From the NCBI GenBank assembly GCA_041920415.1, contig JBHGYD010000003.1, positions 124,001 through 188,000 of the forward strand: a stretch of 64,000 bases of DNA, given 5' to 3'. The position numbers were made by a program, and so were the translations under genes. The notes beneath the pieces were generated by a model. The model saw only the letters and a list, made by a program, of their open reading frames with translations, made no database searches and was not told the DNA's origin. This stretch comes from JBHGYD01 sp041920415 (GTDB taxonomy: Bacteria; Bacillota; Bacilli; Bacillales; Anoxybacillaceae). Each line of letters opens with the position of its first letter. Position 1 is the stretch's first letter. Below are positions 25,657 through 35,185 of the stretch, piece by piece.

Positions 25657-28332
25657 TCACGATTTTCTTGTAAAAAGCGACCCAGCGAATAAAAATGTTG
25701 GTAACGCCGCCAAACCTAAAATAAGTAACCAATCGACTGGAAGGATGGAAACCGTATGGAAAACTCCTTGCAACGGTGGATAGTAAATGACAACGAGCAC
25801 CAACAACACTGATAATAGCACCGCCCAGACAAGATACATATTTCTAAAAGGATTACGATCAAAAATCGAACGCTCACAACGGCAATCAAACACGTGGATT
25901 AATTGGGCCATGACTAACGTGGCGAACGCAACCGTTTGTGCGTATACAAGATTGTTTTCACTTCGTTCATAAACGGTCATAAACGCCGCCAGCGTCACCA
26001 TCCCGATGATTAATCCTCGGCTCACAATTTTCCATCCAAGTCCACGGGCAAATACCCCTTCTTTCGGATGGCGCGGTTTTCGTTTCATGACGTTTTCTTC
26101 CGCTTGATCAAGCCCTAATGCCATCGCTGGAAGTCCATCAGTGACAAGATTGACCCATAAAATTTGAATCGGCACAAGCGGTAGCGGTAACGCCAATAAC
26201 ATCGCAAACAGCATCACTAAAATTTCACCCACATTAGAAGCAAGCAAATAGCGGATAAACTTGCGAATGTTTTCGTAAATATTTCTTCCTTCGTGAATCG
26301 CGGCTTGAATGGTAGCAAAATTATCATCTAATAACACGAGAGCAGCTGCTTCTTTTGCGACATCGGTACCAGATTGTCCCATCGCCACTCCAATATCGGC
26401 TGCTTTAATCGCTGGTGCATCGTTCACCCCATCACCGGTCATTGCGACAATATGTCCTCTTCTTTGCAGCGCTTTGACAATTTTTAATTTATGTTCGGGT
26501 GATACACGGGCAAATACATAAATATCATCAACCACTTGTTCTAATTCATCAACCGAAAGCCGTGACAACGTTTGACCGTCCATCACTTTTCCGTTATTCG
26601 GCAAAATCCCTAACTGCTTAGCAATTGCTTTGGCCGTTAACACATGGTCACCGGTAATCATCACCGTTTTAATGCCTGCTTCTTTACATTGTTTCACCGC
26701 TTTTTTGACTTCTTTACGCGGCGGATCGATCATTCCTTGAATTCCAATGAAAATTAATCCTTTCTCAGCCTCTTTTTCCGATGTAATTCGTTCATGCGCA
26801 CCCAGTGGGCGATAAGAAATCGCAATCGTGCGAAGCGCTTGATTGGCCATCTCAGCAATGACTTCTTGCACCGTTTGGCGCCAAGCAATTGTCATCATTT
26901 GTTCACGACCGTTCCACCATATATGCTCACTTACTTGTAAAAGAACATCAGGGGCTCCTTTTGTCACAATAAATCGTCTCCCTGTTCCGTCTTTGACGAT
27001 AACGGTCATCATTTTTCGCTCGGAATCAAATGGAAATTCTTGTTCAATCGTAAATTGTTTCTCTAGTTGGTCTTTTGTAAGTCCTGCTTTCATCGCAGCA
27101 ACAAGTAATGCACCTTCCGTCGGGTCTCCTTCAATGTAACGCTGTTTTCCCTTTTCCTTTAATTGTGAGCTATTACAAAGTACTCCGAACGTTAAAAGAT
27201 GTTGTAACGCTTTTTCTTTTGTTATATCAACTGAGCGCCCGTTTTCATAAAACTGTCCTGTCGACTCAAGCCCTGTCCCGCTGACTGTCCAGTTTCTTCC
27301 GCTTGCCCATATGTGCGTGACAGTCATCCTATTTTCCGTCATTGTTCCAGTTTTATCGGAGCAAATAACAGAAGCGCATCCTAATGTTTCGACCGCTGGT
27401 AACTTACGAACAATCGCGTTTTTCTTAATCATTCGCTGCACGCCAAGCGCAAGCGCAATCGTGACAATCGCTGGTAAACCTTCGGGAATTGCTGCGACCG
27501 CTAACGAAACCCCGGCTAAAAACATTTCATATATATCGTGTCCTTGGACGACACCAACCGCAACAACAAGAACGGTAAGCAAAAGTGCGACAATGATTAA
27601 AATTTTGCCTAATTGCTCTAGTTTGCGTTGCAATGGAGTCATGACCGTGTCCGCTTCTTGAAGAAGATTCGCAATCTGCCCCATGGCCGTTTTCATTCCT
27701 GTCGCAATAACAATGCCTACCCCATTTCCTCTTGTCACTAACGTTCCCATAAACGCCATATTATGTAAATCACCGATGGCTACATGCTCATTCACAAGCG
27801 GAGCGGCTGATTTCACGGTCGGAACTGATTCTCCTGTTAAGGCCGATTCTTCAATTTCTAATCCTTTAGCGTCAATAAGACGAACATCTGCGCCGATGCG
27901 ATCACCGCTCGAAAATTTTACGACATCGCCGACGACAAGCTCTTGCGAACGGATTTTGATCCAATCACCATCGCGCAATACCGTCACCTGCGGCGCTGAT
28001 AATTGCTTTAATGCCTCTAACGATCTCTCGGCACGTCGCTCTTGAAAAAACCCTAAAAATGCGTTCATCACGACAATGATAATAATCGCAATCGCATCAA
28101 CATACTCACCAAGCAAACCAGAAATTATCGTCGCAATCAGTAAGACAAGCACCATAAAATCTTTAAACTGACTAAAAAATAACAGAAACGCAGACGGCTT
28201 TTTCGCCTCTTTTAGCTCATTATAGCCGAACCGCTTCAAGCGCTTTTTCGCTTCTTCTGTCGTTAAGCCTGTGGCGATATTCGTATTCGTTTCCTTTGCC
28301 ACATCATTCGGCGCGAGCGTATGCCATTGCAT
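25657..28332 (-). CDS. yloB: Calcium-transporting P-type ATPase
   Basis: P2A-type Ca2+ pump in the cytoplasmic membrane; the B. subtilis homologue is linked to calcium handling in sporulation. The 891 residues have ten likely membrane segments, the phosphorylation motif CSDKTGTMTENRMTV, the TGES actuator loop (ALTGESVPT), the ion-site segment AAIPEGLPAIVTI and the hinge MTGDGVNDAPAI. It is transcribed divergently from rqcH. Confidence 0.93.
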   Translation of the reverse strand: MQWHTLAPNDVAKETNTNIATGLTTEEAKKRLKRFGYNELKEAKKPSAFLLFFSQFKDFMVLVLLIATIISGLLGEYVDAIAIIIIVVMNAFLGFFQERRAERSLEALKQLSAPQVTVLRDGDWIKIRSQELVVGDVVKFSSGDRIGADVRLIDAKGLEIEESALTGESVPTVKSAAPLVNEHVAIGDLHNMAFMGTLVTRGNGVGIVIATGMKTAMGQIANLLQEADTVMTPLQRKLEQLGKILIIVALLLTVLVVAVGVVQGHDIYEMFLAGVSLAVAAIPEGLPAIVTIALALGVQRMIKKNAIVRKLPAVETLGCASVICSDKTGTMTENRMTVTHIWASGRNWTVSGTGLESTGQFYENGRSVDITKEKALQHLLTFGVLCNSSQLKEKGKQRYIEGDPTEGALLVAAMKAGLTKDQLEKQFTIEQEFPFDSERKMMTVIVKDGTGRRFIVTKGAPDVLLQVSEHIWWNGREQMMTIAWRQTVQEVIAEMANQALRTIAISYRPLGAHERITSEKEAEKGLIFIGIQGMIDPPRKEVKKAVKQCKEAGIKTVMITGDHVLTAKAIAKQLGILPNNGKVMDGQTLSRLSVDELEQVVDDIYVFARVSPEHKLKIVKALQRRGHIVAMTGDGVNDAPAIKAADIGVAMGQSGTDVAKEAAALVLLDDNFATIQAAIHEGRNIYENIRKFIRYLLASNVGEILVMLFAMLLALPLPLVPIQILWVNLVTDGLPAMALGLDQAEENVMKRKPRHPKEGVFARGLGWKIVSRGLIIGMVTLAAFMTVYERSENNLVYAQTVAFATLVMAQLIHVFDCRCERSIFDRNPFRNMYLVWAVLLSVLLVLVVIYYPPLQGVFHTVSILPVDWLLILGLAALPTFLFAGSLFTRKS

Positions 28333-28371
28333 TCATTTCACTCTCCCTCTTTGCTTTTCTATGAAAGCTTA

Positions 28372-28405
28372 TTCAGACATGTCCAAAAAAATGATATGAT
28401 ATAAT
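28372..28405 (+). promoter_or_regulatory. Probable rqcH promoter
   Basis: A perfect TATAAT (28400-28405) lies 38 bases before the start codon, overlapping TATGAT. TTCAGA (28372-28377) is 17 bases before TATGAT; GACATG is 18 bases before TATAAT. The exact pair cannot be decided by eye. Confidence 0.55.
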
Positions 28406-28443
28406 GAAACAAAACGTAGAAAAGATAAAGAAAGGTGTTTTCC

Positions 28444-30159
28444 ATGTCGTTTGACGGAGTGTTTACATATGCAATGACAAAAGAATTAAAACAAACATTA
28501 GAGGGGGGACGAATCACAAAAATTCATCAGCCGTTTAAACATGAACTCGTACTGCAAATTCGCTCATACGGTCAAAATCATAAATTGTTGTTATCGGCGC
28601 ATCCAAGCTATGCGCGTGTTCATCTTACGAAAGAAACATACGACAATCCAGCCGAACCACCAATGTTTTGCATGCTTCTCCGCAAACATTTAGAAGGCAG
28701 TATCATTGAATCGATTCGCCAAGTCGATTTTGATCGCATCATCATCATCGAAACAAAGGGACGTAATGAAATCGGCGATGTGCACACAAAACAACTCATT
28801 ATCGAAATCATGGGACGACATAGCAACATCGTTTTAGTCGAAAAAGAAACAAACACGATCATTGACAGCCTGAAACATCTCTCACCTGCCGTCAATCGAT
28901 ACCGAACCGTTTTACCTGGTTATCCATATGTCGCCCCGCCATCACATGGAAAAATGAATCCATTAACGGCGACGGAAGAAACGGTCGTCAAAAAATTAGA
29001 CTTTCATGCTGGGAAATTAGCCGAACAGCTCGTGACCACGTTTGCGGGCATTTCCCCGCTGTTTGCAAAAGAAGCGGTGTTTCGCGCTGGTTTAGCCAAT
29101 CGAACGACACTGCCGAAAAGCTTTCTTGAGTTGATGGAAGAAGTGCGGATGAATCGGTTTACGCCGTGTATTTACACGAATAACGGAAAAGAACTTTTTT
29201 ACGTGCTTCCGCTTACACACATTGAAGGGGAACCGAAAACATTCGCAACATTAAGTGAAATGCTCGACCGCTTTTATTTTGGAAAAGCGGAGCGCGACCG
29301 CGTCAAACAGCAGGCGCATGACTTAGAACGGTTTATTATCAACGAGAAAACAAAAAATGAAAAAAAAGTAAAAAAGCTTGAACAAACATTAAAAGAAGCA
29401 GAAAAAGCGGAAGAATATCGACTTTACGGGGAACTGTTAACAGCGAACTTATATGCGGTACAACGCGGTGACAAAGAAATTGAAGTAGTCAACTACTATG
29501 ATGAAAACGGCGGTACGATTACAATCCCGCTTGACCCACAAAAATCACCGTCGGAAAATGCGCAACATTACTTTCAAAAATACCAAAAAGCGAAAAATTC
29601 CGTTCATATCGTGCAAGAGCAAATCGAGCGCACGGAACAAGAGATTGATTATTTTGAAACACTTCTCCAACAACTTGAATCCGCCGCTCCGAAAGATATT
29701 GAGGAAATTCGCGAAGAGTTAATCGAACAAGGATATTTGCGGCCGCGGTCAGCGAAGCAAGCAAAAAAACAAAAACAAGGGAAAATCGAGCTTGAACGCT
29801 ACGTTGCAAGCGACGGAACGGAAATTCTCGTCGGCAAAAACAATAAACAAAATGACTATTTAACAACGAAACTCGCACATAAAGATGACATCTGGCTGCA
29901 CACCAAAGACATTCCTGGCTCGCACGTCGTCATTCGCAGCAAACATCCGTCCGAACAGACGATCATCGAAGCGGCCCACCTCGCCGCTTACTTTAGCAAA
30001 GCGCGACAGTCGAGCTCCGTTCCTGTCGATTATACACAAATTCGCTATGTCAAAAAGCCAAGCGGAGCAAAGCCAGGATATGTCATTTACGAAAACCAAC
30101 AAACGATCTACGTCACACCGGATGAAGATTTGGTGATTAAAATGAAAAAAACCGTCTGA
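28444..30159 (+). CDS. rqcH: Ribosome quality control protein RqcH (NFACT, YloA)
   Basis: Binds stalled 50S subunits carrying peptidyl-tRNA and adds C-terminal alanine tails that mark the protein for degradation. The 571 residues are NFACT-N (about 1-180) with the functional pair Asp97-Arg98 intact in VDFDRI, two helix-hairpin-helix/coiled-coil segments (about 270-430) and a C-terminal NFACT-R domain (KDDIWLHTKDIPGSHVVI). The ATG ending at 28446 is preceded by AAAGGTG; the GTG three codons earlier overlaps that site. Confidence 0.95.
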   Translation: MSFDGVFTYAMTKELKQTLEGGRITKIHQPFKHELVLQIRSYGQNHKLLLSAHPSYARVHLTKETYDNPAEPPMFCMLLRKHLEGSIIESIRQVDFDRIIIIETKGRNEIGDVHTKQLIIEIMGRHSNIVLVEKETNTIIDSLKHLSPAVNRYRTVLPGYPYVAPPSHGKMNPLTATEETVVKKLDFHAGKLAEQLVTTFAGISPLFAKEAVFRAGLANRTTLPKSFLELMEEVRMNRFTPCIYTNNGKELFYVLPLTHIEGEPKTFATLSEMLDRFYFGKAERDRVKQQAHDLERFIINEKTKNEKKVKKLEQTLKEAEKAEEYRLYGELLTANLYAVQRGDKEIEVVNYYDENGGTITIPLDPQKSPSENAQHYFQKYQKAKNSVHIVQEQIERTEQEIDYFETLLQQLESAAPKDIEEIREELIEQGYLRPRSAKQAKKQKQGKIELERYVASDGTEILVGKNNKQNDYLTTKLAHKDDIWLHTKDIPGSHVVIRSKHPSEQTIIEAAHLAAYFSKARQSSSVPVDYTQIRYVKKPSGAKPGYVIYENQQTIYVTPDEDLVIKMKKTV

Positions 30160-30184
30160 CATAATAGGCAGGCGGTTTTTTGTT
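30151..30184 (+). terminator. Terminator overlapping the rqcH stop
   Basis: Arms ACCGTCTG and CAGGCGGT (one G-U pair) followed by TTTTTTG on plus. The left arm contains the last codons and part of the stop of rqcH. Confidence 0.85.
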
Positions 30185-30238
30185 TACATCTTTAGCTTAT
30201 TGCAAACTATACTTATCTGTAACTCATATTTAAACAAA

Positions 30239-30282
30239 GGAAAGTGAGGGAATATTAATTACTGGAAATCCCCTCACTTCCC
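30239..30282 (-). terminator. Terminator at the end of the accessory operon
   Basis: On minus, arms GGGAAGTGAGGG and CCCTCACTTTCC (one mismatch) with a loop of about 20 bases, then TTTGTTT. It lies about 30 bases after the lipoprotein stop and is the likely 3' end of the leftward island transcript, facing the rqcH terminator. Confidence 0.6.
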
Positions 30283-30313
30283 CATTTTACTGTTGAGCAA
30301 TGTTTACTTCGAA

Positions 30314-31152
30314 TTAGAATGGCTCGATATTAATATCATAGTTTTCAGAACTTCCTTCAAAATAAAATTTGATTGCTTTTTCACTTGGATTAACAGCCGG
30401 AAAAGGAATAATCGCCTCTACGTTTGTTTTCGGCAAAATATCAGATGGCACTTCAGGATACCCTGCCTCAAAGTTATCTGCTTTCTCATGTTGTGTATTG
30501 CCCACTAAAAGCTTTGCATTATAATCCCAGAAGTTAATTTTTGCATGCTTTGGTTGGAAATCGTAACATACGCTCTTGTTTCATTCTCCGCAATTTCTAC
30601 TTTATTAAGCTTTACGATATAGCCATGCTGATTGATTTCTTTATTCACTTCAATAGTTTTAATTGGTCTGGAAAACGTCGTTACATAATCTGTCTTTTCC
30701 ACTTTTTCTGCATCAATAATTGGAGCTGTAACTTTTCCACCTAATGCGTTTTCTCCTTCAAACGATTTTCTCACAGTCCCGATTACATGAATAATATCTT
30801 CATTTTTTACATCGGTCTTTGGATCGGCTACAACGATCACGTTCTGTTCGTTATTTTTTGGTTCAGCAAATGCCGGAATGTAAATGCCGTCATCATCCTT
30901 CTCTGGTTCAACAAAAATTTTAGTGTAGAAATTCACTTTAGAGCCCTTATACTTATCTGGGTTAGAAACCATTTTGACGAACTCTTCTTTTGAAAGTGGT
31001 GCTTTTGCTTTTGATTCTTGTTTTTTATTGTCGTTTTTGTCGCTATTGGATGATTGTCCGGATGAACAGCCCAGTGCAGTTACAAGCAGCAATACAAACG
31101 TGAAAAATAAAGATAAAATTTTTTCATATCTGTACTTCCTTATCTCTACCAT
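30314..31152 (-). pseudogene. Frameshifted lipoprotein gene (DUF4352-like secreted protein)
   Basis: Two overlapping frames together give one lipoprotein. The first has a signal segment ILSLFFTFVLLLVTALGC with a lipobox cysteine, a charged Ser/Asn/Lys-rich linker and a central beta domain. It stops at 30505. Adding one A to the five-A run at 30538-30542 joins ISNQSMQK to INFWDYNAKLLVGNTQ and on to the second frame, ending at 30314, so a one-base loss is likely. The start is also disturbed: an AAGGA site precedes an ATG at 31125-31127, but reaching the signal-peptide frame from it needs seven rather than six A at 31119-31124. As read, only an ATG at 31152 without a ribosome site is in frame. 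Function unknown; either decay or homopolymer sequencing error. Confidence 0.75.
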
Positions 31153-31192
31153 TATTTGGAAATATACATTCTCTTTTGAGTGGCTACAAAAA

Positions 31193-31492
31193 CTATAACA
31201 TCTTATTAAAAATTTCTAGTGAAGGAATTTCTCCGTAACGATGATTCTTTAACCATTCGTCATAACACTTATCCAATAATTTTCTTCCTTCATCCGTTAA
31301 CATTTGTGAGGTTAAAGAAAATTCTTCATCAATACCTAATTCATAAATCTCTAAACCATACTTGTTTAGTAACTCTTTATCTTTCAACCAATTCATTATA
31401 ACTACAAGATGCTGCAATTTTTCTTCATACGAAGCATTGCCTTCCGATTCTAAATGCCACTTTGCCTTATCATACACTTTTACCCGGTTCAT
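31193..31492 (-). CDS. Small immunity-like protein (YDxAxWH pattern)
   Basis: A 99-residue acidic, helical protein with no signal or membrane segment. The N-terminal pattern VYDKAKWHLE, then HLVVIMNWLKDKELL, resembles small proteins (DUF7832-type, recalled from memory) found beside polymorphic toxins, where they serve as immunity proteins. Its ATG follows directly on the TAA of the nuclease-like gene upstream, giving tight coupling of the two products. I infer it might neutralise or regulate that neighbour; the sequence alone does not prove it. Confidence 0.6.
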   Translation of the reverse strand: MNRVKVYDKAKWHLESEGNASYEEKLQHLVVIMNWLKDKELLNKYGLEIYELGIDEEFSLTSQMLTDEGRKLLDKCYDEWLKNHRYGEIPSLEIFNKML

Positions 31493-32017
31493 TTACGCTA
31501 ACCTCCATACATGTGTCTGTATTTGGGATGGAAATTTATAAATTTCACCAGTCTCTGGATCTTTTATATAATTTCCACCGTTTTCACGAATACGTTGCTC
31601 TTTTGCTAGCTGTGCTTCTTTCGGCGCTGTTTCCGATGTTACTTCTACAGAATCAATAACGACACCATCTTTCACTACAACAAAATCAATTCTTCTTGCT
31701 TGTCCTGTTAAATCATCTTTTACAATATTTCCTTGTTCATCACGCAAATAAGCTTCACCGATAATCTTATAGCCTTGGTGTTCTGGGTACATTTCTTTTA
31801 ATCGCTCGTATACCTGTTCTTCACGTAAATCACCGTTTTTACGATTTAAATCAATAATATCCTTTTTGCTCATTTCTTGTTCATATAAAGGTTTATCCGC
31901 TTCTGCATAGCTTGTTACCTCAGTTGTACTTAAGTCTTTCACAAATGCCGGGATATCCTTCAATAGTGAGCTAATTTCTTTCGTGGCTATTACTGCTTCC
32001 ATAAGAGTTTCAATCAT
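31493..32017 (-). CDS. Nuclease-fold-like protein, PD-(D/E)XK / toxin C-terminal type
   Basis: A 174-residue protein with a helical N-terminal half (about 1-80) and a C-terminal alpha/beta part. The segment RRIDFVVV (109-116), then SVEVTSETAP (123-132) and KEQRIRENGG (139-148) resembles restriction-like domains of bacterial toxins, which read D...ExK...Qr..Gg. Asp111 and Glu125 fit, but the usual lysine is Thr127, so activity is uncertain; Lys133 or Lys139 could substitute. It overlaps the ATPase gene by four bases (ATGA) and abuts the immunity-like gene. The fold assignment is inference from pattern. Confidence 0.55.
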   Translation of the reverse strand: MIETLMEAVIATKEISSLLKDIPAFVKDLSTTEVTSYAEADKPLYEQEMSKKDIIDLNRKNGDLREEQVYERLKEMYPEHQGYKIIGEAYLRDEQGNIVKDDLTGQARRIDFVVVKDGVVIDSVEVTSETAPKEAQLAKEQRIRENGGNYIKDPETGEIYKFPSQIQTHVWRLA

Positions 32018-35000
32018 ACTACACTCTCCCTGCGATAATGTTCAATCCACTTAAAATAAAAATCTTTAAATGCAGCGTTTTCTTTCGACTGTTCTCGGAG
32101 TATACATTGAATCAAAGCCTTCTCATATGCTTCGTTCTCTTGGAAGTCAACGTACTTTTTCAATGCCAAAGTTACTCTCTCATTCCATTCGTTGAAATTA
32201 TTTGATGTACTTGCAAATTTTATTAGTTTTCCTACAGGTACAAAAGCAGAAATAACGCATGCTAGTTGTTCAAAACTATGTTGTTGCCATAAATCCATTG
32301 TTCCTTTTGTCATATATTGAGACAAATTATCAATCAATATCTGTTTTTCTTTCGAACTAATTGCTTGCTGTTCAAGCCATCTTATAAGTGAATGGATATC
32401 CAGATGGCTTAAATCTAGTTTTTGTTCTACAGCTACCCGTCCTTCTAAAAGAAGTTGGATGATACTGCTTCGCATTTGCTTATCATTGTTGTTATTGGCA
32501 TCATTCATATGAATATACGGTTCCGTATTTTTAAATTCATCAATTTCACATAGAACAGGCTCAAGCCAGTTATTTTGGTAAACAACAGCAACTCCCGTTT
32601 TTAATTTTGCTACTTCGTTCATTTGCTGTTCATTCAATGTTGTAGCTTGTCCGACATCTTCACGATCATATCGATCCGGCAGGCGAAGAATGATTTTTGT
32701 ATTTGTATTACGGATCACCGATCTATCTAATAGTCCTGGAGACTGATCGACAATAATAAATCCTTCACCATATGTCCGCATTTCGGCGATCGCATTTGTC
32801 AGCATTTCAACCGCTTTCCCTTGAAGATTGGCACTTTCCTGAGTTTGATCAAAATTTGTACGTCTTAATAAATGGTGAGCTTCCTCTAATACAGTTACGT
32901 GTTGCAGTTCATGATTCATAGTTGATGTAAATGCCATGCGATGCTCTTGTAACCGCATCAATAAAATCCCCATCATTAACGCTTTCGTTTCGGTTGAGCC
33001 AATGCGGCTTAAGTCGATCAAACAGTTTCGGTCAAACAGTATCGTATTATCCGTCTCATGGTCAGAGAACATACGCCCAATTAAACCGTTTGTTAATGAG
33101 TGAACCCTTGTCACTAACGCACCGATATAATCGTTTTTCGTATCTTGCGAATAAGCAGAACTATTAATGACTTCCGGCAATGTGCTGAGCAACTCTTGGA
33201 ATGTTGGAAAAATTGGATTTTCATAAACATTTGTTGATTCCTCTAAATCCCAGCCACATCTTTCATAGCTTTGTTCAATCGCCTCTTTTAAAATAGCTGG
33301 CATAGCAGCATACATCGGCCAGCACGCATTAAAAATTTCAATCAATCGATCAATATGTTCTAACACATGAATATTCTTTGGAAATCGAAATGGGTTAATT
33401 TTTAATAAGGTAGACAAAGCTGGATTCGTTCCAAAAACATAGACATTTTTTCGTCCGCCAAATACTTGTTTGTATTCACCTTTAGCAGGCTCAATTACGA
33501 GAAAATGTATATTTTCTTTTTCAAGGCGATCTAATAAGGTATACACCGTATTAGATTTTCCAGATCCTGTAGAACCCGTAATGAATGTATGCATAGAAAG
33601 ACTTTGCAGATCAAGAGTGACTTCCGTTTCTTCAGAACGTCCCATATGGAATATTTTACCTAATTTTATTTTTGTTTTCCCATCATCGTTATTATCGTAT
33701 GTCCAAACATTTCTCCCAAACTCCACTGCTTCAAGAACTGGCAACCCGCTGACCGATTTTCTCGGCAACGCAAAACTAATAGCTAGTTCTCTTCCATTAA
33801 TGAGCGTCCCCGGAGATACGTAAGGAACGTTTAGCCCATTATTCACTTGTAGACGAATGAGCGGATGATGCAATTTAGTTAAATACTTCGTAATCATTTC
33901 TAATTTTTGTTGATTATCATTATCCCACGTATTAATAACGGAATGTTCAACAGAAGAATTATCTCCACGCATAATCGATTGATACGTACTTGCAGCCACT
34001 TTTGCAATTTGGGCGTCTTCTGCGACAAAATAACAAGCGCAGTTCCACAAGCCGTAGTCTTCTGAGCTTTTTAGACGCTTTAACTGTTCATCTATCTTTT
34101 CAAGTAAATTTGTAACCGATTTGTTTTCAAACTTAATTTGCAAACTTCTGCTTGTCCCCTCTGTAATCGTTTCTGTCTTACTAGTTGTTGTTGCGTCTGA
34201 TTTTGATGTCCCTGTCGTTGTCGTTGTTCCTTCTGTATCTGACGTGCTTAACGTTGAACTAATTGTTATTCCTTTCGTTGATGTTCGATTTGTTCCTACT
34301 GAGAAAAAGAGAGAAATTCCTGTGTTTCCTCCTTTAGAAACACTTTCACTCTGGGAACTGCCTTTAGTTGAGCCTTTTGTATGACTTTGCGTTTTAGCAA
34401 GACTTTCATTAATCGTATTTGTAACACTATTGCTAATACCGTCGGCGACCGCTTTACTATCATTTTCGCTAAAAGAAAGTTCTGTTTGTTGAAATGGGAC
34501 AAGCTGTGAATATAATGTTTCGTAGCCTTGATAAATTTCAGCGACTGTTTTCGGTTGTACAGGCTCAGCAATAAATATGGCTGAAAATGTCTCACCTTTC
34601 ATCGAGTCAATTAACTTTTCCAATCCTTGTATATAGCTTTTTTTATCAACATCTTTAAGCGCAGGAATACCTGAAACTGCTGTAATCACTTTATTCAATT
34701 CACTTAAGCGTGATTGAAATAAATTTTCTACAACTTTCTCAATTTCACTATTTCGCAAATTACGCAGTTCTGTTCCTGGGAAATGGCCGTTAAAACTTTT
34801 TTGCAATCCTTCTTTCGCTTCATTTATACTTCGCTGTGGATCGATCGAGCGCACTCCAATATATAAATCTACATCCGTTCCTTTACTGTCGAGAATGAGA
34901 ATAAGAGAACTATTCAAGTTTCCTACCGTATTAAAAATGTTAATAAGCTTTTCTGAAATATCCTCGTTTTGATCATAAACAACTTTGGTAATTTTAAACA

Positions 35001-35160
35001 AACGAATATGCTGTCTCACTGTTAAACTTTCAATATGAGGTGGTATAGGGACCACCTCATGTGCCGTTAGCTCAGATAAGTAGTTTTTTTCAACAAATTC
35101 ATTTGCCAGCTGAAACGATTGAATAAGGTCGTTTTCCTTTCTGACATCAAGTGAGTTCAT
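32014..35160 (-). CDS. HerA/FtsK-type P-loop ATPase with Ser/Thr-rich linker (DUF87-like)
   Basis: A 1048-residue protein. The N-terminal region (about 1-240) is alpha/beta and unassigned. Residues about 250-340 are a low-complexity Ser/Thr/Gly/Lys stretch (for example GTTTTTGTSKSDATTTSK). A second alpha/beta region leads to an ATPase core: Walker A TGSTGSGKSNT at about 528-538, Walker B with catalytic Glu in VTVLEEAHHLL (755-765), sensor FIIVDQSPG (801-809) and a likely arginine-finger region KIILRLPDRYDRE (822-834). The C-terminal 200 residues are helical. This architecture is that of HerA/VirB4-like pumps or translocases that act as rings on DNA or protein. It has an AAAGGGG ribosome site and overlaps the next gene by ATGA. 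Its substrate is unknown. Confidence 0.8.
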   Translation of the reverse strand: MNSLDVRKENDLIQSFQLANEFVEKNYLSELTAHEVVPIPPHIESLTVRQHIRLFKITKVVYDQNEDISEKLINIFNTVGNLNSSLILILDSKGTDVDLYIGVRSIDPQRSINEAKEGLQKSFNGHFPGTELRNLRNSEIEKVVENLFQSRLSELNKVITAVSGIPALKDVDKKSYIQGLEKLIDSMKGETFSAIFIAEPVQPKTVAEIYQGYETLYSQLVPFQQTELSFSENDSKAVADGISNSVTNTINESLAKTQSHTKGSTKGSSQSESVSKGGNTGISLFFSVGTNRTSTKGITISSTLSTSDTEGTTTTTGTSKSDATTTSKTETITEGTSRSLQIKFENKSVTNLLEKIDEQLKRLKSSEDYGLWNCACYFVAEDAQIAKVAASTYQSIMRGDNSSVEHSVINTWDNDNQQKLEMITKYLTKLHHPLIRLQVNNGLNVPYVSPGTLINGRELAISFALPRKSVSGLPVLEAVEFGRNVWTYDNNDDGKTKIKLGKIFHMGRSEETEVTLDLQSLSMHTFITGSTGSGKSNTVYTLLDRLEKENIHFLVIEPAKGEYKQVFGGRKNVYVFGTNPALSTLLKINPFRFPKNIHVLEHIDRLIEIFNACWPMYAAMPAILKEAIEQSYERCGWDLEESTNVYENPIFPTFQELLSTLPEVINSSAYSQDTKNDYIGALVTRVHSLTNGLIGRMFSDHETDNTILFDRNCLIDLSRIGSTETKALMMGILLMRLQEHRMAFTSTMNHELQHVTVLEEAHHLLRRTNFDQTQESANLQGKAVEMLTNAIAEMRTYGEGFIIVDQSPGLLDRSVIRNTNTKIILRLPDRYDREDVGQATTLNEQQMNEVAKLKTGVAVVYQNNWLEPVLCEIDEFKNTEPYIHMNDANNNNDKQMRSSIIQLLLEGRVAVEQKLDLSHLDIHSLIRWLEQQAISSKEKQILIDNLSQYMTKGTMDLWQQHSFEQLACVISAFVPVGKLIKFASTSNNFNEWNERVTLALKKYVDFQENEAYEKALIQCILREQSKENAAFKDFYFKWIEHYRRESVV

Positions 35161-35185
35161 AAAAAATTCCCCTTTTAACTATGAA

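Noticed and set aside
29519..29878. 119-codon open frame on minus within rqcH
   Set aside because: Antisense to the conserved NFACT region of rqcH and without family features.
34121..34384. Plus-strand frame of 87 codons opposite the ATPase linker
   Set aside because: It is the complement of the Ser/Thr-rich repeats and gives a Val/Pro-rich nonsense product; no start signal.
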